Source: Chryseobacterium defluvii
GTDB lineage: Bacteria > Bacteroidota > Bacteroidia > Flavobacteriales > Weeksellaceae
Length of the DNA: 64,000 bases
NCBI RefSeq assembly: GCF_014204415.1
Contig: NZ_JACHLE010000001.1
Span: 1,488,001-1,552,000 of the forward strand
Direction of reading: 5' to 3'
Position numbers and translations under genes: made by a program. The notes under the pieces were generated by a model, which made no database searches, was not told the DNA's origin, and was given only the letters and a program-made list of their open reading frames with translations. This document shows positions 34,684 through 43,702 of this stretch, piece after piece. How positions within the stretch are numbered: the first letter of the stretch is position 1; each line of letters opens with the position of its first letter.

Positions 34684-35793
34684 TTATTGTTTAGCTTTGG
34701 GTGAGCATCCTGCCATTGTGGTGATCTTTACCGCTTCAGTCGGAGGAAGATGTTTATTTCTTTCCACAAGGCTTTCTACCATTCTTTTAGCCGTTTCTGT
34801 ATAGATCTCTGTTATTTTGGAATTCTCCTGCAAAGCAGCCGGCCTCCCTACGTCTCCTGCTTCTCTGATGCTTTGTATCAACGGAATTTCTCCCAATACA
34901 GGAATTCCCAGATCCTCTGCCAGATATTGTGCCCCCTGATTCCCAAAGATATAATATTTATTATCAGGCAGTTCTTCCGGTGTAAAATACGCCATATTTT
35001 CGATTAATCCAAGAACCGGTATATTAATACTTTCCATCTGGAACATTGCAATTCCTTTCCTTACATCTGCCAGAGCTACGTGCTGAGGTGTACTTACGAT
35101 CACCGCTCCTGTTACGGGAACTTCCTGGATAATGGATAAATGAATATCTCCCGTTCCCGGAGGCAGGTCGATCAGTAAAAAATCAAGTTCTCCCCATGCT
35201 GCATCCCTGATCATCTGATTCAATGCTTTTGAAGCCATAGGCCCTCTCCATACGACCGCCTGGTTAGCTCCTGAAAAATATCCTATCGAAAGCATTTTCA
35301 CCCCATAATTTTCAACAGGCTTCATTAAGTTCTTTCCGTTGACCTCTACTGAGACCGGCTTCTGCCCTTCCGTATCGAACATGGTAGGAACAGACGGCCC
35401 GTAGATGTCAGCATCCAATAGTCCCACCTTAAAACCCATTTTAGCCAGAGTGACCGCCATATTGGCAGATACCGTAGATTTCCCAACTCCTCCTTTTCCG
35501 GAAGCGATGGCAATAATATTCTGAATACCGGGAATTTGTTTTCCTTTGATCTGACTTTGCTGAATTTCACTGGGTTCCGGAGAAACGATTTTCAGTTTCA
35601 AATGTACATCCTCTCCAAACTCACTGGCAAAAGCCTGCTTCATGGCAGCTTCCAGTTTCTTTTTTTCATGCATGGCAGGAGAATGAGCGGTCATATCAAT
35701 ATATACATCATTACCCATAATCTGCAGATTGTTCACCAAATCATCAACTTCTATCTCTTTAAGGAAATCCTGAACCTTTTCTTTCGTCAACAT
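34684..35793 (-). CDS. mrp: Mrp/NBP35 family Fe-S carrier ATPase
   Basis: A 369-residue protein with an N-terminal MIP18/DUF59 domain (about 1-85) and a deviant-Walker P-loop ATPase domain starting IIAIASGKGGVGKSTVSANM. The switch segment is FLLIDLPPGTGD. The CxxC that often follows ENMAYF in this family is missing here: the text reads ENMAYFTPEELPDNKYY, while a lone Cys sits near the C-terminus (AGCSP). The family transfers Fe-S clusters, and the nifU-domain gene downstream supports this. The CxxC-less form seems usual in Bacteroidota. Confidence 0.92.
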   Translation of the reverse strand: MLTKEKVQDFLKEIEVDDLVNNLQIMGNDVYIDMTAHSPAMHEKKKLEAAMKQAFASEFGEDVHLKLKIVSPEPSEIQQSQIKGKQIPGIQNIIAIASGKGGVGKSTVSANMAVTLAKMGFKVGLLDADIYGPSVPTMFDTEGQKPVSVEVNGKNLMKPVENYGVKMLSIGYFSGANQAVVWRGPMASKALNQMIRDAAWGELDFLLIDLPPGTGDIHLSIIQEVPVTGAVIVSTPQHVALADVRKGIAMFQMESINIPVLGLIENMAYFTPEELPDNKYYIFGNQGAQYLAEDLGIPVLGEIPLIQSIREAGDVGRPAALQENSKITEIYTETAKRMVESLVERNKHLPPTEAVKITTMAGCSPKAKQ

Positions 35794-35913
35794 AAATTAT
35801 ATAAAATTGTCTACAAATTTACGGAAATTTTAGCTATTTAGAATAAGTAAACACAATCATAGACAAATTCTTTTTCAGGAGTAAATTTTATAGTATTTTT
35901 AAGGAATTTTAAT

Positions 35914-38721
35914 TTGAAAATGAAAAAAGTATTTATCGTTCTTTTAGTGATTATTGCTCATAATCTGTTTTCTCAAAATTATTCACAATATGTAAACCCA
36001 TTTATAGGAACCGGAGGCCACGGCCACACCTTTCCCGGGGCTATCGTTCCCTTTGGAATGGTACAGCTTTCTCCGGATACAAGGATTGACGGAAGCTGGG
36101 ACGGATGCAGCGGTTACCATTATTCGGACTCTGTGATCTATGGTTTTTCCCATACCCATCTCAACGGTACCGGGGTTTCCGATTATGGGGACATTATGCT
36201 GATGCCTACTATGGGAGATCCAAACCTCAGTAATAAAGACTATTCTTCAAAATTTTCACATAAGAACGAAAAAGCAACAGCAGGATTTTACGCTGTTAAA
36301 TTAGATAAACATAATATTGATGTACGTCTCACGACAACAAAAAGAGTAGGCTATCATGAATACACTTTCAACAATTCCGGAAATGCCAATATCATCCTAG
36401 ATCTTAACCATAGGGATAAATTACTGGAAGGCGAAGTAAAGATTGTTGATCCTAAAACCATTGAAGTTTTCAGGAGAAGTGAAGCCTGGGCAACCAACCA
36501 GTACATCTACTCAAGAATTGAGTTTTCAAAACCCATGAAAATTTCAAAGAAAGAGGTAAACGGAAAACAGGAAGATCAGCTTTATACAGGAACCCGGCTG
36601 GCCTTAGCTTTTTCAGCTTCTGTTAAAAAAGGAGAAAAGATTAGTATCAAAGTTGCCGTTTCACCCACAGGCTATGAAGGTGCTGCAAAAAACATGCTGG
36701 CTGAAGGCACATCCGATAATTTTGAAGCCGTAAGGAAACAAGCTGTAGAAGACTGGAATAAAGAACTTTCAAAAATTGAGGTAAAATCCGGTGATAAAGA
36801 TAAACTGACCGTTTTTTATACCGCACTCTACCATGTTTTTACCCAGCCGAATATCAATATGGATGTAGACGGAAGATACAGAGGCAGAGATAATAAACTC
36901 CATATGGCCGATGATTTCGGGTATTATTCGGTTTTCTCACTTTGGGACACTTTCAGAGCTGCTCATCCTTTAATGACTTTGATCGACAGAAAAAGAACAG
37001 CTGATTTCATCAATACCTTTATTAAACAATATGAACAGGGCGGAAAGCTTCCGGTCTGGGAACTGGCCTCCAATGAGACAGAATGTATGATCGGTTATCA
37101 TTCGGTTTCCGTAATTGCGGATGCCATGGCAAAAGGGATCACCGGATTTGATTATGAAAAGGCTTTTGAAGCTTCAAAAAACTCGGCCATGCTGGATATC
37201 TTCGGATTAAATGCTTATAAAAATAATAATTACATCAGTATTGACGATGAGCACGAAAGTGTTTCAAAGACAGTGGAATATGCTTACGATGACTGGTGCA
37301 TAGCTCAAATGGCTAAAATTCTGGGTAAGAAAGAAGACTACCAGTATTTTATGAAACGTTCCCAAAACTGGAAAAATCTTTACAATCCTAAGAACGGCTT
37401 TATGCAGCCCAGAAAAAATGGGAACTGGCACGAACCTTTTGACCCGAGAGAGGTCAATAACAATTATACGGAAGGTAATTCATGGCATTACTCCTATTCC
37501 GTTCAGCAGGATATTCCGGGACTGATCCAGGCGCACGGGGGTAAAGAAAAATTTGAACAGTTTATTGATGCTATTTTCTCAGCTCCTGACCAAACCACCG
37601 GCAGAGAACAGGTGGATATTACCGGCCTGATGGGACAATATGCGCAGGGAAATGAACCCAGCCATCACATTGCTTACCTCTATAATTTTGTAGACAAGCC
37701 TCAGAAAACAGAAGAAAAAATTAAATATATTCTCGATAACTTCTATAAAAATGCTCCGGACGGCCTCATCGGGAATGAAGATTGCGGGCAGATGAGCGCC
37801 TGGTATGTTTTAAGCGCTATGGGAATTTATTCCGTAACTCCTGGAAAACCGGAATGGGAAACAGTAACACCTTATTTTGATGAGATCAGGCTTCATCTGG
37901 AAAACGGAACTACAAAAGTTATCACCAAAAACACCAGCAAAGCCGACCTTAAAAAACTTGGTTTTGAAAATATAAAACCTGCAAAAGATATTAAGTACGA
38001 TGAGCTGACCGCTTCTCCGGTAATTGCAGCAGACAGGTTGTTTGATTTTTCTACAAAAGTGGAGATCACTCCCCTTAATGATAAAGATAAAATTTTTTAT
38101 ATGACTTTGGATGAAGGGGATGCCAATGTAAGAAAAACTTTTACGGCTTATAAAGGCCCATTCGCTATTTATAAAACCACCCAGGTTCATGCCTATGCTG
38201 AAAGAAATGGTGAGAAAAGCTCTGTTACGGTTGCTAACTTCAACAGAAGGCCTAATCATTGGGATATTACCGTAAATTCAACCGTAAATCCCCAATATAC
38301 TGCAGGAGGTAAATTTGCCCTTATCGATGGCATCAACGGGGATGTGAACTGGAGAAAAGGAGAATGGCACGGCTATCAGGGACAGAATTTCGAGGTTATT
38401 ATTGACCTTAAATCTCCCCAGCAGTTTACCCATTTGTCTTCTACCTATCTTCAGGACAATAGGGCATGGATACTAATGCCTAAAAAAGTGGAATATTATG
38501 CCTCAATGGATGGCAAAAGTTATATTCTTCTTAAAACTGTAGAAAACACCATAGATCCTAAAGACGAGAAAATGCAGATCAAAGATTTTGCAGCGGAAGT
38601 CCTTCCGACCGAAGCCCGCTATGTGAAGGTAAAAGCATATTATTTCGGGAAACTCCCGGAGTGGCATCAGGGTGCAGGCGGTGAGGCCTATATATTTATT
38701 GATGAAGTTTCAGTAAAGTAA
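35914..38721 (+). CDS. GH92 alpha-mannosidase, exported
   Basis: A 935-residue exo-acting alpha-1,2-type mannosidase of family GH92. The signal peptide ends LFSQ (about 20). YVNPFIGTGGHGHTFPGA starts the N-terminal beta-sandwich. The (alpha/alpha)6 catalytic domain has SLWDTFRAAHPL, ASNETECMIGYH and NEDCGQMSAWYVLSAMGIY, where the acid and base carboxylates and the calcium site lie. From about residue 790 a discoidin/F5_8-type domain follows (INGDVNWRKGEWHGYQG). It probably trims mannan or N-glycans in the periplasm or at the surface. No SusCD pair is adjacent, so it is not part of a full polysaccharide-utilisation locus here. Confidence 0.94.
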   Translation: MKMKKVFIVLLVIIAHNLFSQNYSQYVNPFIGTGGHGHTFPGAIVPFGMVQLSPDTRIDGSWDGCSGYHYSDSVIYGFSHTHLNGTGVSDYGDIMLMPTMGDPNLSNKDYSSKFSHKNEKATAGFYAVKLDKHNIDVRLTTTKRVGYHEYTFNNSGNANIILDLNHRDKLLEGEVKIVDPKTIEVFRRSEAWATNQYIYSRIEFSKPMKISKKEVNGKQEDQLYTGTRLALAFSASVKKGEKISIKVAVSPTGYEGAAKNMLAEGTSDNFEAVRKQAVEDWNKELSKIEVKSGDKDKLTVFYTALYHVFTQPNINMDVDGRYRGRDNKLHMADDFGYYSVFSLWDTFRAAHPLMTLIDRKRTADFINTFIKQYEQGGKLPVWELASNETECMIGYHSVSVIADAMAKGITGFDYEKAFEASKNSAMLDIFGLNAYKNNNYISIDDEHESVSKTVEYAYDDWCIAQMAKILGKKEDYQYFMKRSQNWKNLYNPKNGFMQPRKNGNWHEPFDPREVNNNYTEGNSWHYSYSVQQDIPGLIQAHGGKEKFEQFIDAIFSAPDQTTGREQVDITGLMGQYAQGNEPSHHIAYLYNFVDKPQKTEEKIKYILDNFYKNAPDGLIGNEDCGQMSAWYVLSAMGIYSVTPGKPEWETVTPYFDEIRLHLENGTTKVITKNTSKADLKKLGFENIKPAKDIKYDELTASPVIAADRLFDFSTKVEITPLNDKDKIFYMTLDEGDANVRKTFTAYKGPFAIYKTTQVHAYAERNGEKSSVTVANFNRRPNHWDITVNSTVNPQYTAGGKFALIDGINGDVNWRKGEWHGYQGQNFEVIIDLKSPQQFTHLSSTYLQDNRAWILMPKKVEYYASMDGKSYILLKTVENTIDPKDEKMQIKDFAAEVLPTEARYVKVKAYYFGKLPEWHQGAGGEAYIFIDEVSVK

Positions 38722-39193
38722 TACTAATACAATAAATAGGATATTAAAACTGCTTAAAATTTTTATAACAACCTCATTTAAACATATGATTTTATTTTAG
38801 GACATCATTCTAAGAAAGCAATGTTTTACAGGTAAAATCTTTCCTGAGGAGTACGTTTAGCCATCCATTCCTGGCGGAGATTCCCTTACTTTCTTCCTTC
38901 TTCAAAATGTACCTTACTCCTTTTTCTTATTTTTTAATACTTCTTCTTATATTCATTCTGCAGTTACATAATTCAGATAATGACAAGATAGTTTAAAAAG
39001 ATTTAGATGAGCGTTTTAATTTCCCATGGAAATACTATTCAACACATATCTCCTTAATAAACAAGAGATCACAACAACAAAATAATCTCACTACATATTG
39101 AATTATTAGTAATTTTTATCACGAAATAATTACAATTAATTGTTAAAATATTAAAATTACACTCAATATTAGTTTATATAGCTTATTATTTTT
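38722..39193. other. Intergenic region without a recognised gene
   Basis: About 470 AT-rich bases between the GH92 gene and the surface-protein gene. A 29-codon hydrophobic frame at 38907-38994 is the only mildly gene-like object and has no supporting context. No clear terminator follows the GH92 stop. The region ends in the promoter of the next gene. Confidence 0.6.
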
Positions 39194-39201
39194 TATATTT
39201 G
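39194..39201 (+). promoter_or_regulatory. -7 element of the surface-protein gene
   Basis: TATATTTG matches TAnnTTTG, 16 bases before the ATG at 39218. A TTTA near 39174 is a possible but weak -33 element. Confidence 0.5.
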
Positions 39202-39217
39202 TAGAATAACAACAAAT

Positions 39218-40441
39218 ATGAAAAAAACAATTTTTCCATGTATAATTGGCATATTTTGCTTTTGTACATCCATGAATGCCCAAGTAGGAATTAACACAGA
39301 CACTCCTGAGGCAACCTTTGATATTACTGCTAAAAATCCAACCGGAACTTCGACCGATGTAGATGGGCTTTTACTTCCCAGAGTTGACAGACAAAAGGCT
39401 CAGAGCATGACGGGTGTTCCCGTTTCTACCCTGATATATGTCAACAGTATTGCTACCGGAACACAAACCGGAACCGCAGCTAACATAGATTCTGCAGGCT
39501 ATTACTATTTTAATGGCTCCGCCTGGATAAAACTCAATATAAACAATCTGAATATATATAATTCCAATGGCACACTTACTGCAAACAGAGTTGTAACCAC
39601 AGCTGGAAATTCATTATCTTTTACCAACGGAGCTAATAATATATTAATAGGGACTACAGGAACGCAGGGCATTATTACAGCTACAGGCTCCACAAGAGGG
39701 GCATTACAGCTTAACGGAGGTTCAGGACAGATCAATGCTTTTGTAGACAATAACAATGCCGCCCAAATTAATTCAACAGGAAACAGTACAGAATTAAACA
39801 TAGGTACTCTTACTGCTACTCCTGTCAATATTCTGACCAATGGCAGCAACAAAGTTACGATCACCAGTGCTGGACAAGTAGGTGTTGGAACTTCCGCTCC
39901 CTCTGAACTTCTGGATATAAATGGACGTGCAAGAGTGAGAACAATGGACATGGCAACAGGTTCCAACTTTATAACACCGGTTTACTCTGACTCAAACGGG
40001 GTTCTTATAAAAGCTTCTTCATCAGCCGTTTATGGAGGCATCATTTCCTCGTCTTCTACTATTGCAAGTGGTGCTACAGGAGCATTAATTACCGGTATGG
40101 CTGCCGGTGCCGTGTACAAAGCTATCGTAACTGTTGGTGACGGCTGTTCATATATTACTGTTGCGGAGTATATGGTAACTAACTATTCTTTCAATAATAA
40201 TTATGCCATTAAGGGCTTAGACGGACTTTTCAGTAACGGATCTGCCAAAGCACCTACATTTACAGAAACAAACAGAACAACTACAGGTACTACCTGGGCA
40301 GGTAAACCGACATGTGCAGATGGTGGAAATTCTTCTTCTTTAAACTATACATTAACCATGCCTTCTGCGGGAACCATAAACGTTACGAATAACGGAAATG
40401 TGGGCAGAACCTACAATATTGTTCTTACAAGGATTATTTAA
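39218..40441 (+). CDS. Exported repetitive Ser/Thr/Asn-rich surface-type protein
   Basis: A 407-residue exported protein; the signal peptide ends SMNAQ. The mature start VGINTDTPEATFDI is the recurrent N-terminus of a large flavobacterial family of tail-fibre-like beta-strand proteins. DVDGLLLPRVDRQKAQSM and a YYYFNGSAWIKL segment follow, then Gly/Thr/Asn-rich repeats, VGVGTSAPSELLDINGRARV and a beta-rich C-terminus. Fibre-like trimers are plausible. No T9SS tail is evident. The binding target is unknown. Confidence 0.8.
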   Translation: MKKTIFPCIIGIFCFCTSMNAQVGINTDTPEATFDITAKNPTGTSTDVDGLLLPRVDRQKAQSMTGVPVSTLIYVNSIATGTQTGTAANIDSAGYYYFNGSAWIKLNINNLNIYNSNGTLTANRVVTTAGNSLSFTNGANNILIGTTGTQGIITATGSTRGALQLNGGSGQINAFVDNNNAAQINSTGNSTELNIGTLTATPVNILTNGSNKVTITSAGQVGVGTSAPSELLDINGRARVRTMDMATGSNFITPVYSDSNGVLIKASSSAVYGGIISSSSTIASGATGALITGMAAGAVYKAIVTVGDGCSYITVAEYMVTNYSFNNNYAIKGLDGLFSNGSAKAPTFTETNRTTTGTTWAGKPTCADGGNSSSLNYTLTMPSAGTINVTNNGNVGRTYNIVLTRII

Positions 40442-40505
40442 TAACAGCATAGTAAAGATCAATAAATTTCAACTTTTGACATCAGGAACAATATAAAATC
40501 TCACA

Positions 40506-41232
40506 TTATTTCCAAGCGTACTTCTCTGACCACTTTAGCCCTTCGGGAAGTTCACTAGCAGAGAATTCAATGTGGATAACTCTTCGTTTCCTGCCATTGG
40601 TTGTCCTGCTTGAGCCGTGAAGAAGGAGTGGTTTCATGATCATCACCCCTCCTTTTTCTACTTTGCAGATCTCTTCGGTCTACCCTCCACTCAATGGTTT
40701 CAGGCCTGTAGATCCCTTTGGAATGGGACTTCGGAATAACTTTCAGGGCACCATTATCTTCATCCGTATCATCCAGATGGATCCTGATCGTATAAATATT
40801 TTCCAGAATGTCTAGGGGAGGCTGTACGGCAAACTGATCTTGCTTTGTGGTCCAAGGCCCGAAACCGGGTAGATCTGTTTTTTTATCTACAGAAATGGTC
40901 AGATCCTGATGATAGGCAACATACCAGTTGGATCTTTCAGACTTATCAAAATAGATACTTTTTACTGTAAAATACCTCTCATCGAAAATATCTTTGATGA
41001 TCGTTTGAATATTGTCATTAAAGATAAGATCTCTTACATCCGGAATTTCCTTTAAAAACTGTCTTATGGCAAACAGATCCTCAGATTTCCTGAAATTTTC
41101 CCTGGATGTATCTATATTCTGAATAACATCTGCTATCCGTCCGATCTCTTCTTCGGAAAAAATAGCATTAATAACAGTATAACCATTTTCCAGAATACGT
41201 TTTTTGTGAGCTTGCAGATTTTTACCTTTCAT
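40506..41232 (-). pseudogene. Phytanoyl-CoA dioxygenase (PhyH) family, frameshifted near the C-terminus
   Basis: Fe(II)/2-oxoglutarate oxygenase fold. The intact frame gives YHQDLTISVDKK (HxD iron ligands), RIHLDDTDEDNGALKVIPKSHS and ETIEWRVD. It then drifts to a nonsense tail ending at 40567. Removing one base near 40677 restores EEICKVEKGGVMIMKPLLLHGSSRT, with the third iron-ligand His and the 2-oxoglutarate Arg, through to stop at 40506 (about 242 residues). So the gene is either recently inactivated or carries a single-base sequencing error. The gltP-like gene lies 11 bases upstream. Confidence 0.82.
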
Positions 41233-41243
41233 CAGAACCGGAT

Positions 41244-42494
41244 TTACATATCCCCGCCATGATTATCCAGCTGCCCCTCCCATTTAGAGACCGCTGAGGT
41301 AGCAAGGGCATTCCCCAATACGTTGGTCATACTTCTACCCATATCGCAGAAGTGATCGATAGGCAGGATAAGTGCAATTCCTTCAGGCGGAATACCAAAC
41401 ATGGAGCATGTAGCCACAATAATTACCAGAGAAGCCCTCGGAACTCCGGCAATTCCTTTTGAAGTAAGCATCAGTACCAAAAGCATGGTCACCTGCTGCC
41501 CTATACTCATTTCAATACCATAGATCTGTGCAATAAAGATGGACGCAAACGTCATATACATCATACTGCCATCCAGATTAAATGAGTATCCTAATGGTAA
41601 AATGAAAGACACTACCCTGTTATTACAACCGAATCTTTCCAGTTCTTCCACCAGTTTAGGGAATACGGCCTCAGAACTTGTGGTTGAAAATGCTATTAGC
41701 AAAGGTTCTTTGATTCTTCTTATCAACTCGAAAAGACGTTTTCCCAGGATCAGGTAGCCTACCAGTAATAAAACAGCCCAAAGTATAGCTAATGCAAAGA
41801 AAAAGTCCCTTAAATAAATGGCATACACTTTAAAAATTTCAAAACCGTTGGTTGCCACCACGGCCGCAATTGCTCCTAACACCCCAAGAGGGGCAAACCA
41901 CATGATATAGCCTACCATTTTAAGGATAGCATGCGCTATAATGTCAAACAATTTAATAACAGGCTTAGCATATTCTTCCCCTAAATTGGCCAAAGCAACC
42001 CCGAACATAATAGAAAAAACTACAATCTGCAGCACTTCATTAGTAGCAAATGCTTCAAATAAGCTTTTAGGAATTACATGCTTTACAAAATCTTCAAGAG
42101 AGAAGCCTTTGCTGCTTTTCAGCAATTCCTCGGCAGAAGCGGCATCCTGGATCGGCAATTTGGTCACATGCCCCGGTTCAAGCCAGTTCACAAGCACCAG
42201 CCCTATAAAAAGGGATATCAGGGAAGCGGAAATGAACCATAGCATAGCTTTTGTTCCTACTCTTCCGATCATTTTAATGTCACTCATTTTGGCAATACCT
42301 ACGACCAATGTTGTAAATACCAACGGGGCAATGATCATCTGAACAAGCCTGATGAAAATAGTTCCCAGAAGTTTTATGTTCTTAGAAAAAGGTTCTGCAC
42401 TTTCCGGATACTGTACATGAACGAAGCCTCCGATTCCCACGCCTAGAATAAGGGCTACAATAATGGCTATAAATAGTTTATTTTGTCCTTTCAT
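41244..42494 (-). CDS. Dicarboxylate/amino acid:cation symporter
   Basis: A 416-residue inner-membrane transporter of the DAACS (GltP/DctA/EAAT) family with eight predicted transmembrane helices and two re-entrant hairpins. Signatures: SSEAVFPKLVEEL for the serine-rich HP1 region, YSFNLDGSMMYMTFA for TM7 with the NMDGT-like cation site, and GVPRASLVII then DHFCDMGRSMTNVLGNALA for HP2/TM8, including the substrate-binding Asp, Arg and Asn. The likely cargo is glutamate, aspartate or C4-dicarboxylate with Na+ or H+. It precedes the PhyH-like gene by 11 bases. Confidence 0.92.
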   Translation of the reverse strand: MKGQNKLFIAIIVALILGVGIGGFVHVQYPESAEPFSKNIKLLGTIFIRLVQMIIAPLVFTTLVVGIAKMSDIKMIGRVGTKAMLWFISASLISLFIGLVLVNWLEPGHVTKLPIQDAASAEELLKSSKGFSLEDFVKHVIPKSLFEAFATNEVLQIVVFSIMFGVALANLGEEYAKPVIKLFDIIAHAILKMVGYIMWFAPLGVLGAIAAVVATNGFEIFKVYAIYLRDFFFALAILWAVLLLVGYLILGKRLFELIRRIKEPLLIAFSTTSSEAVFPKLVEELERFGCNNRVVSFILPLGYSFNLDGSMMYMTFASIFIAQIYGIEMSIGQQVTMLLVLMLTSKGIAGVPRASLVIIVATCSMFGIPPEGIALILPIDHFCDMGRSMTNVLGNALATSAVSKWEGQLDNHGGDM

Positions 42495-42513
42495 ATTAAT
42501 AGTTCAAGTTGCA

Positions 42514-42521
42514 CAAATATA
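42514..42521 (-). promoter_or_regulatory. -7 element of the symporter gene
   Basis: The minus strand reads TATATTTG, 19 bases before the ATG at 42494. Confidence 0.5.
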
Positions 42522-42657
42522 ATAGTTTTTCCGTTGGGCACAGGATTTTATTGCACCCTGCTTGATTTCACATTAAATTGGCGATGCATTAAAATTAATT
42601 TACTGATTATGAAAAACTTGCAAGAAATTTAAAAAACATTTATATAATTTTTAACCT

Positions 42658-42685
42658 TTTGGTATAAATTTTATTATTACATTTG
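42658..42685 (+). promoter_or_regulatory. Promoter of the BON/SH3 gene pair
   Basis: TTTG at 42658-42661 and TACATTTG at 42678-42685 match the Bacteroidota -33 and -7 elements with 16 bases between, the same spacing as at the B12 operon. The leader to the ATG at 42717 is about 25 bases. Confidence 0.6.
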
Positions 42686-42716
42686 ACTGTATTAAAACAT
42701 TAATAAATATACAACT

Positions 42717-43199
42717 ATGAAAAAAACAATTGCAATGGCTGCTTTAGCATTAGCAGTATCATTCGGAGCTATCTCTTGTAAGAAGAAAGTTTCTGATGCA
42801 GACCTTCAAACTCAAGCTACAACAATCGTAACTTCTAACCCGAATGCTTCTGTTGAGGTAAAAGATGGTGTTGCTCACCTTAGCGGAACCTTTGCAGACC
42901 AGGCGTCTAAAGATGCTATGATTACTCAGTTAAAAGCGATCAGCGGTGTAAAAGATGTGATGGATATGTCTACTATCGCTGCTGCACCTGCTCCGGTAGA
43001 AACGACTACTGCAGTAGATCCGGCTGTTCAGCAAAAAGTTCAGGATGCTGTTAAAGACTTCCCTTCTGTAAAAGTAGAGGTGGTAAACGGAGAATTAACA
43101 CTTACAGGAAATGTTTCTCCTGAGCAGGCAAAAAAAATCAAGCAGTCTGTAGATGCATTGAAAGTAGGAAAAGTAAACTTTAACTATACTGTAAAATAA
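42717..43199 (+). CDS. BON-domain lipoprotein
   Basis: A 160-residue lipoprotein with signal peptide and lipobox AISC (Cys21). Two BON-like modules, about 35-85 (VEVKDGVAHLSGTFADQ, ISGVKDVMD) and 108-160 (VKVEVVNGELTLTGNVSPEQ), are joined by an Ala/Pro/Thr linker. BON domains are proposed to bind phospholipid or keep envelope integrity, as in OsmY and DolP. It lies 6 bases upstream of the SH3 protein under one promoter. A likely periplasm-facing outer-membrane lipoprotein. Confidence 0.88.
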   Translation: MKKTIAMAALALAVSFGAISCKKKVSDADLQTQATTIVTSNPNASVEVKDGVAHLSGTFADQASKDAMITQLKAISGVKDVMDMSTIAAAPAPVETTTAVDPAVQQKVQDAVKDFPSVKVEVVNGELTLTGNVSPEQAKKIKQSVDALKVGKVNFNYTVK

Positions 43200-43205
43200 T
43201 TAGAA

Positions 43206-43625
43206 ATGAGCACATTACAAGATAAATATTCAAGTGTAGTTGCTGCGGCTCAGTCTGCAGGGATTTCAAATCTTCAGGTTCAAGAGCAGGACGGGATCCT
43301 TTATGTTTCCGGAAATGCTTCAAACACTGCTGCTAAAGATTCTGTATGGAATGCTTTAGGAGCCATTGACTCTACTTATTCTGCTTCAGACATCAATATC
43401 GATGTACAGGTGGCAGGTCTTGCTGCAGGTGCGGCTCTTACTGTTGCTACAGAAGACTCTAACCTGAACATCAGACAGGAGCCTTCTACTGAAGCTGCTG
43501 TGGTTGGAAAAGCTGCAAAAGGTGCTTCTGTAACTTTAATTGAGCAGACTTCTGACGATTGGTGGAAAGTAAAAACCGATGACGGACAGGAAGGTTATGC
43601 TTATTCAAGATATTTGAGAGCATAA
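43206..43625 (+). CDS. BON-like plus SH3b-domain protein
   Basis: A 139-residue protein with an N-terminal BON-like module (about 10-65, VQEQDGILYVSGNASNTAAK) and a C-terminal bacterial SH3 domain (about 78-139: DSNLNIRQEPSTEAAVVGKA, DDWWKVKTDDGQEGYAYSRYL). There is no signal peptide, so as annotated it is cytosolic even though SH3b domains usually bind envelope polymers. It is co-transcribed with the BON lipoprotein. A clear terminator follows. Confidence 0.82.
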   Translation: MSTLQDKYSSVVAAAQSAGISNLQVQEQDGILYVSGNASNTAAKDSVWNALGAIDSTYSASDINIDVQVAGLAAGAALTVATEDSNLNIRQEPSTEAAVVGKAAKGASVTLIEQTSDDWWKVKTDDGQEGYAYSRYLRA

Positions 43626-43646
43626 TTTTTCAAAAAATATTAACGG

Positions 43647-43674
43647 AACATCCCAGCAATGGGATGTTTTTTTT
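43647..43674 (+). terminator. Terminator of the BON/SH3 operon
   Basis: AACATCCCA/TGGGATGTT stem with a GCAA loop and a run of nine Ts. The T run passes into the -7 element of the next gene. Confidence 0.9.
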
Positions 43675-43682
43675 TATTTTTG
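43675..43682 (+). promoter_or_regulatory. -7 element of the outer-membrane barrel gene
   Basis: TATTTTTG, 20 bases before the ATG at 43703, directly abutting the upstream terminator. Confidence 0.5.
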
Positions 43683-43702
43683 CCTCTTAAAAAAACAATA
43701 TA

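Noticed and set aside
35914..38721. Polysaccharide-utilisation locus around the GH92 enzyme
   Set aside because: No SusC/SusD pair or further glycosidase is nearby; neighbours are Fe-S and unrelated genes.
38907..38994. 29-codon hydrophobic ORF after the GH92 gene
   Set aside because: No basic head, no promoter at the right distance and no neighbour that suggests a role.
39505..39966. 153-codon frame opposite the surface protein
   Set aside because: Hydrophobic Val/Leu/Pro-rich text arises from the Thr/Asn/Gly repeats on the other strand.
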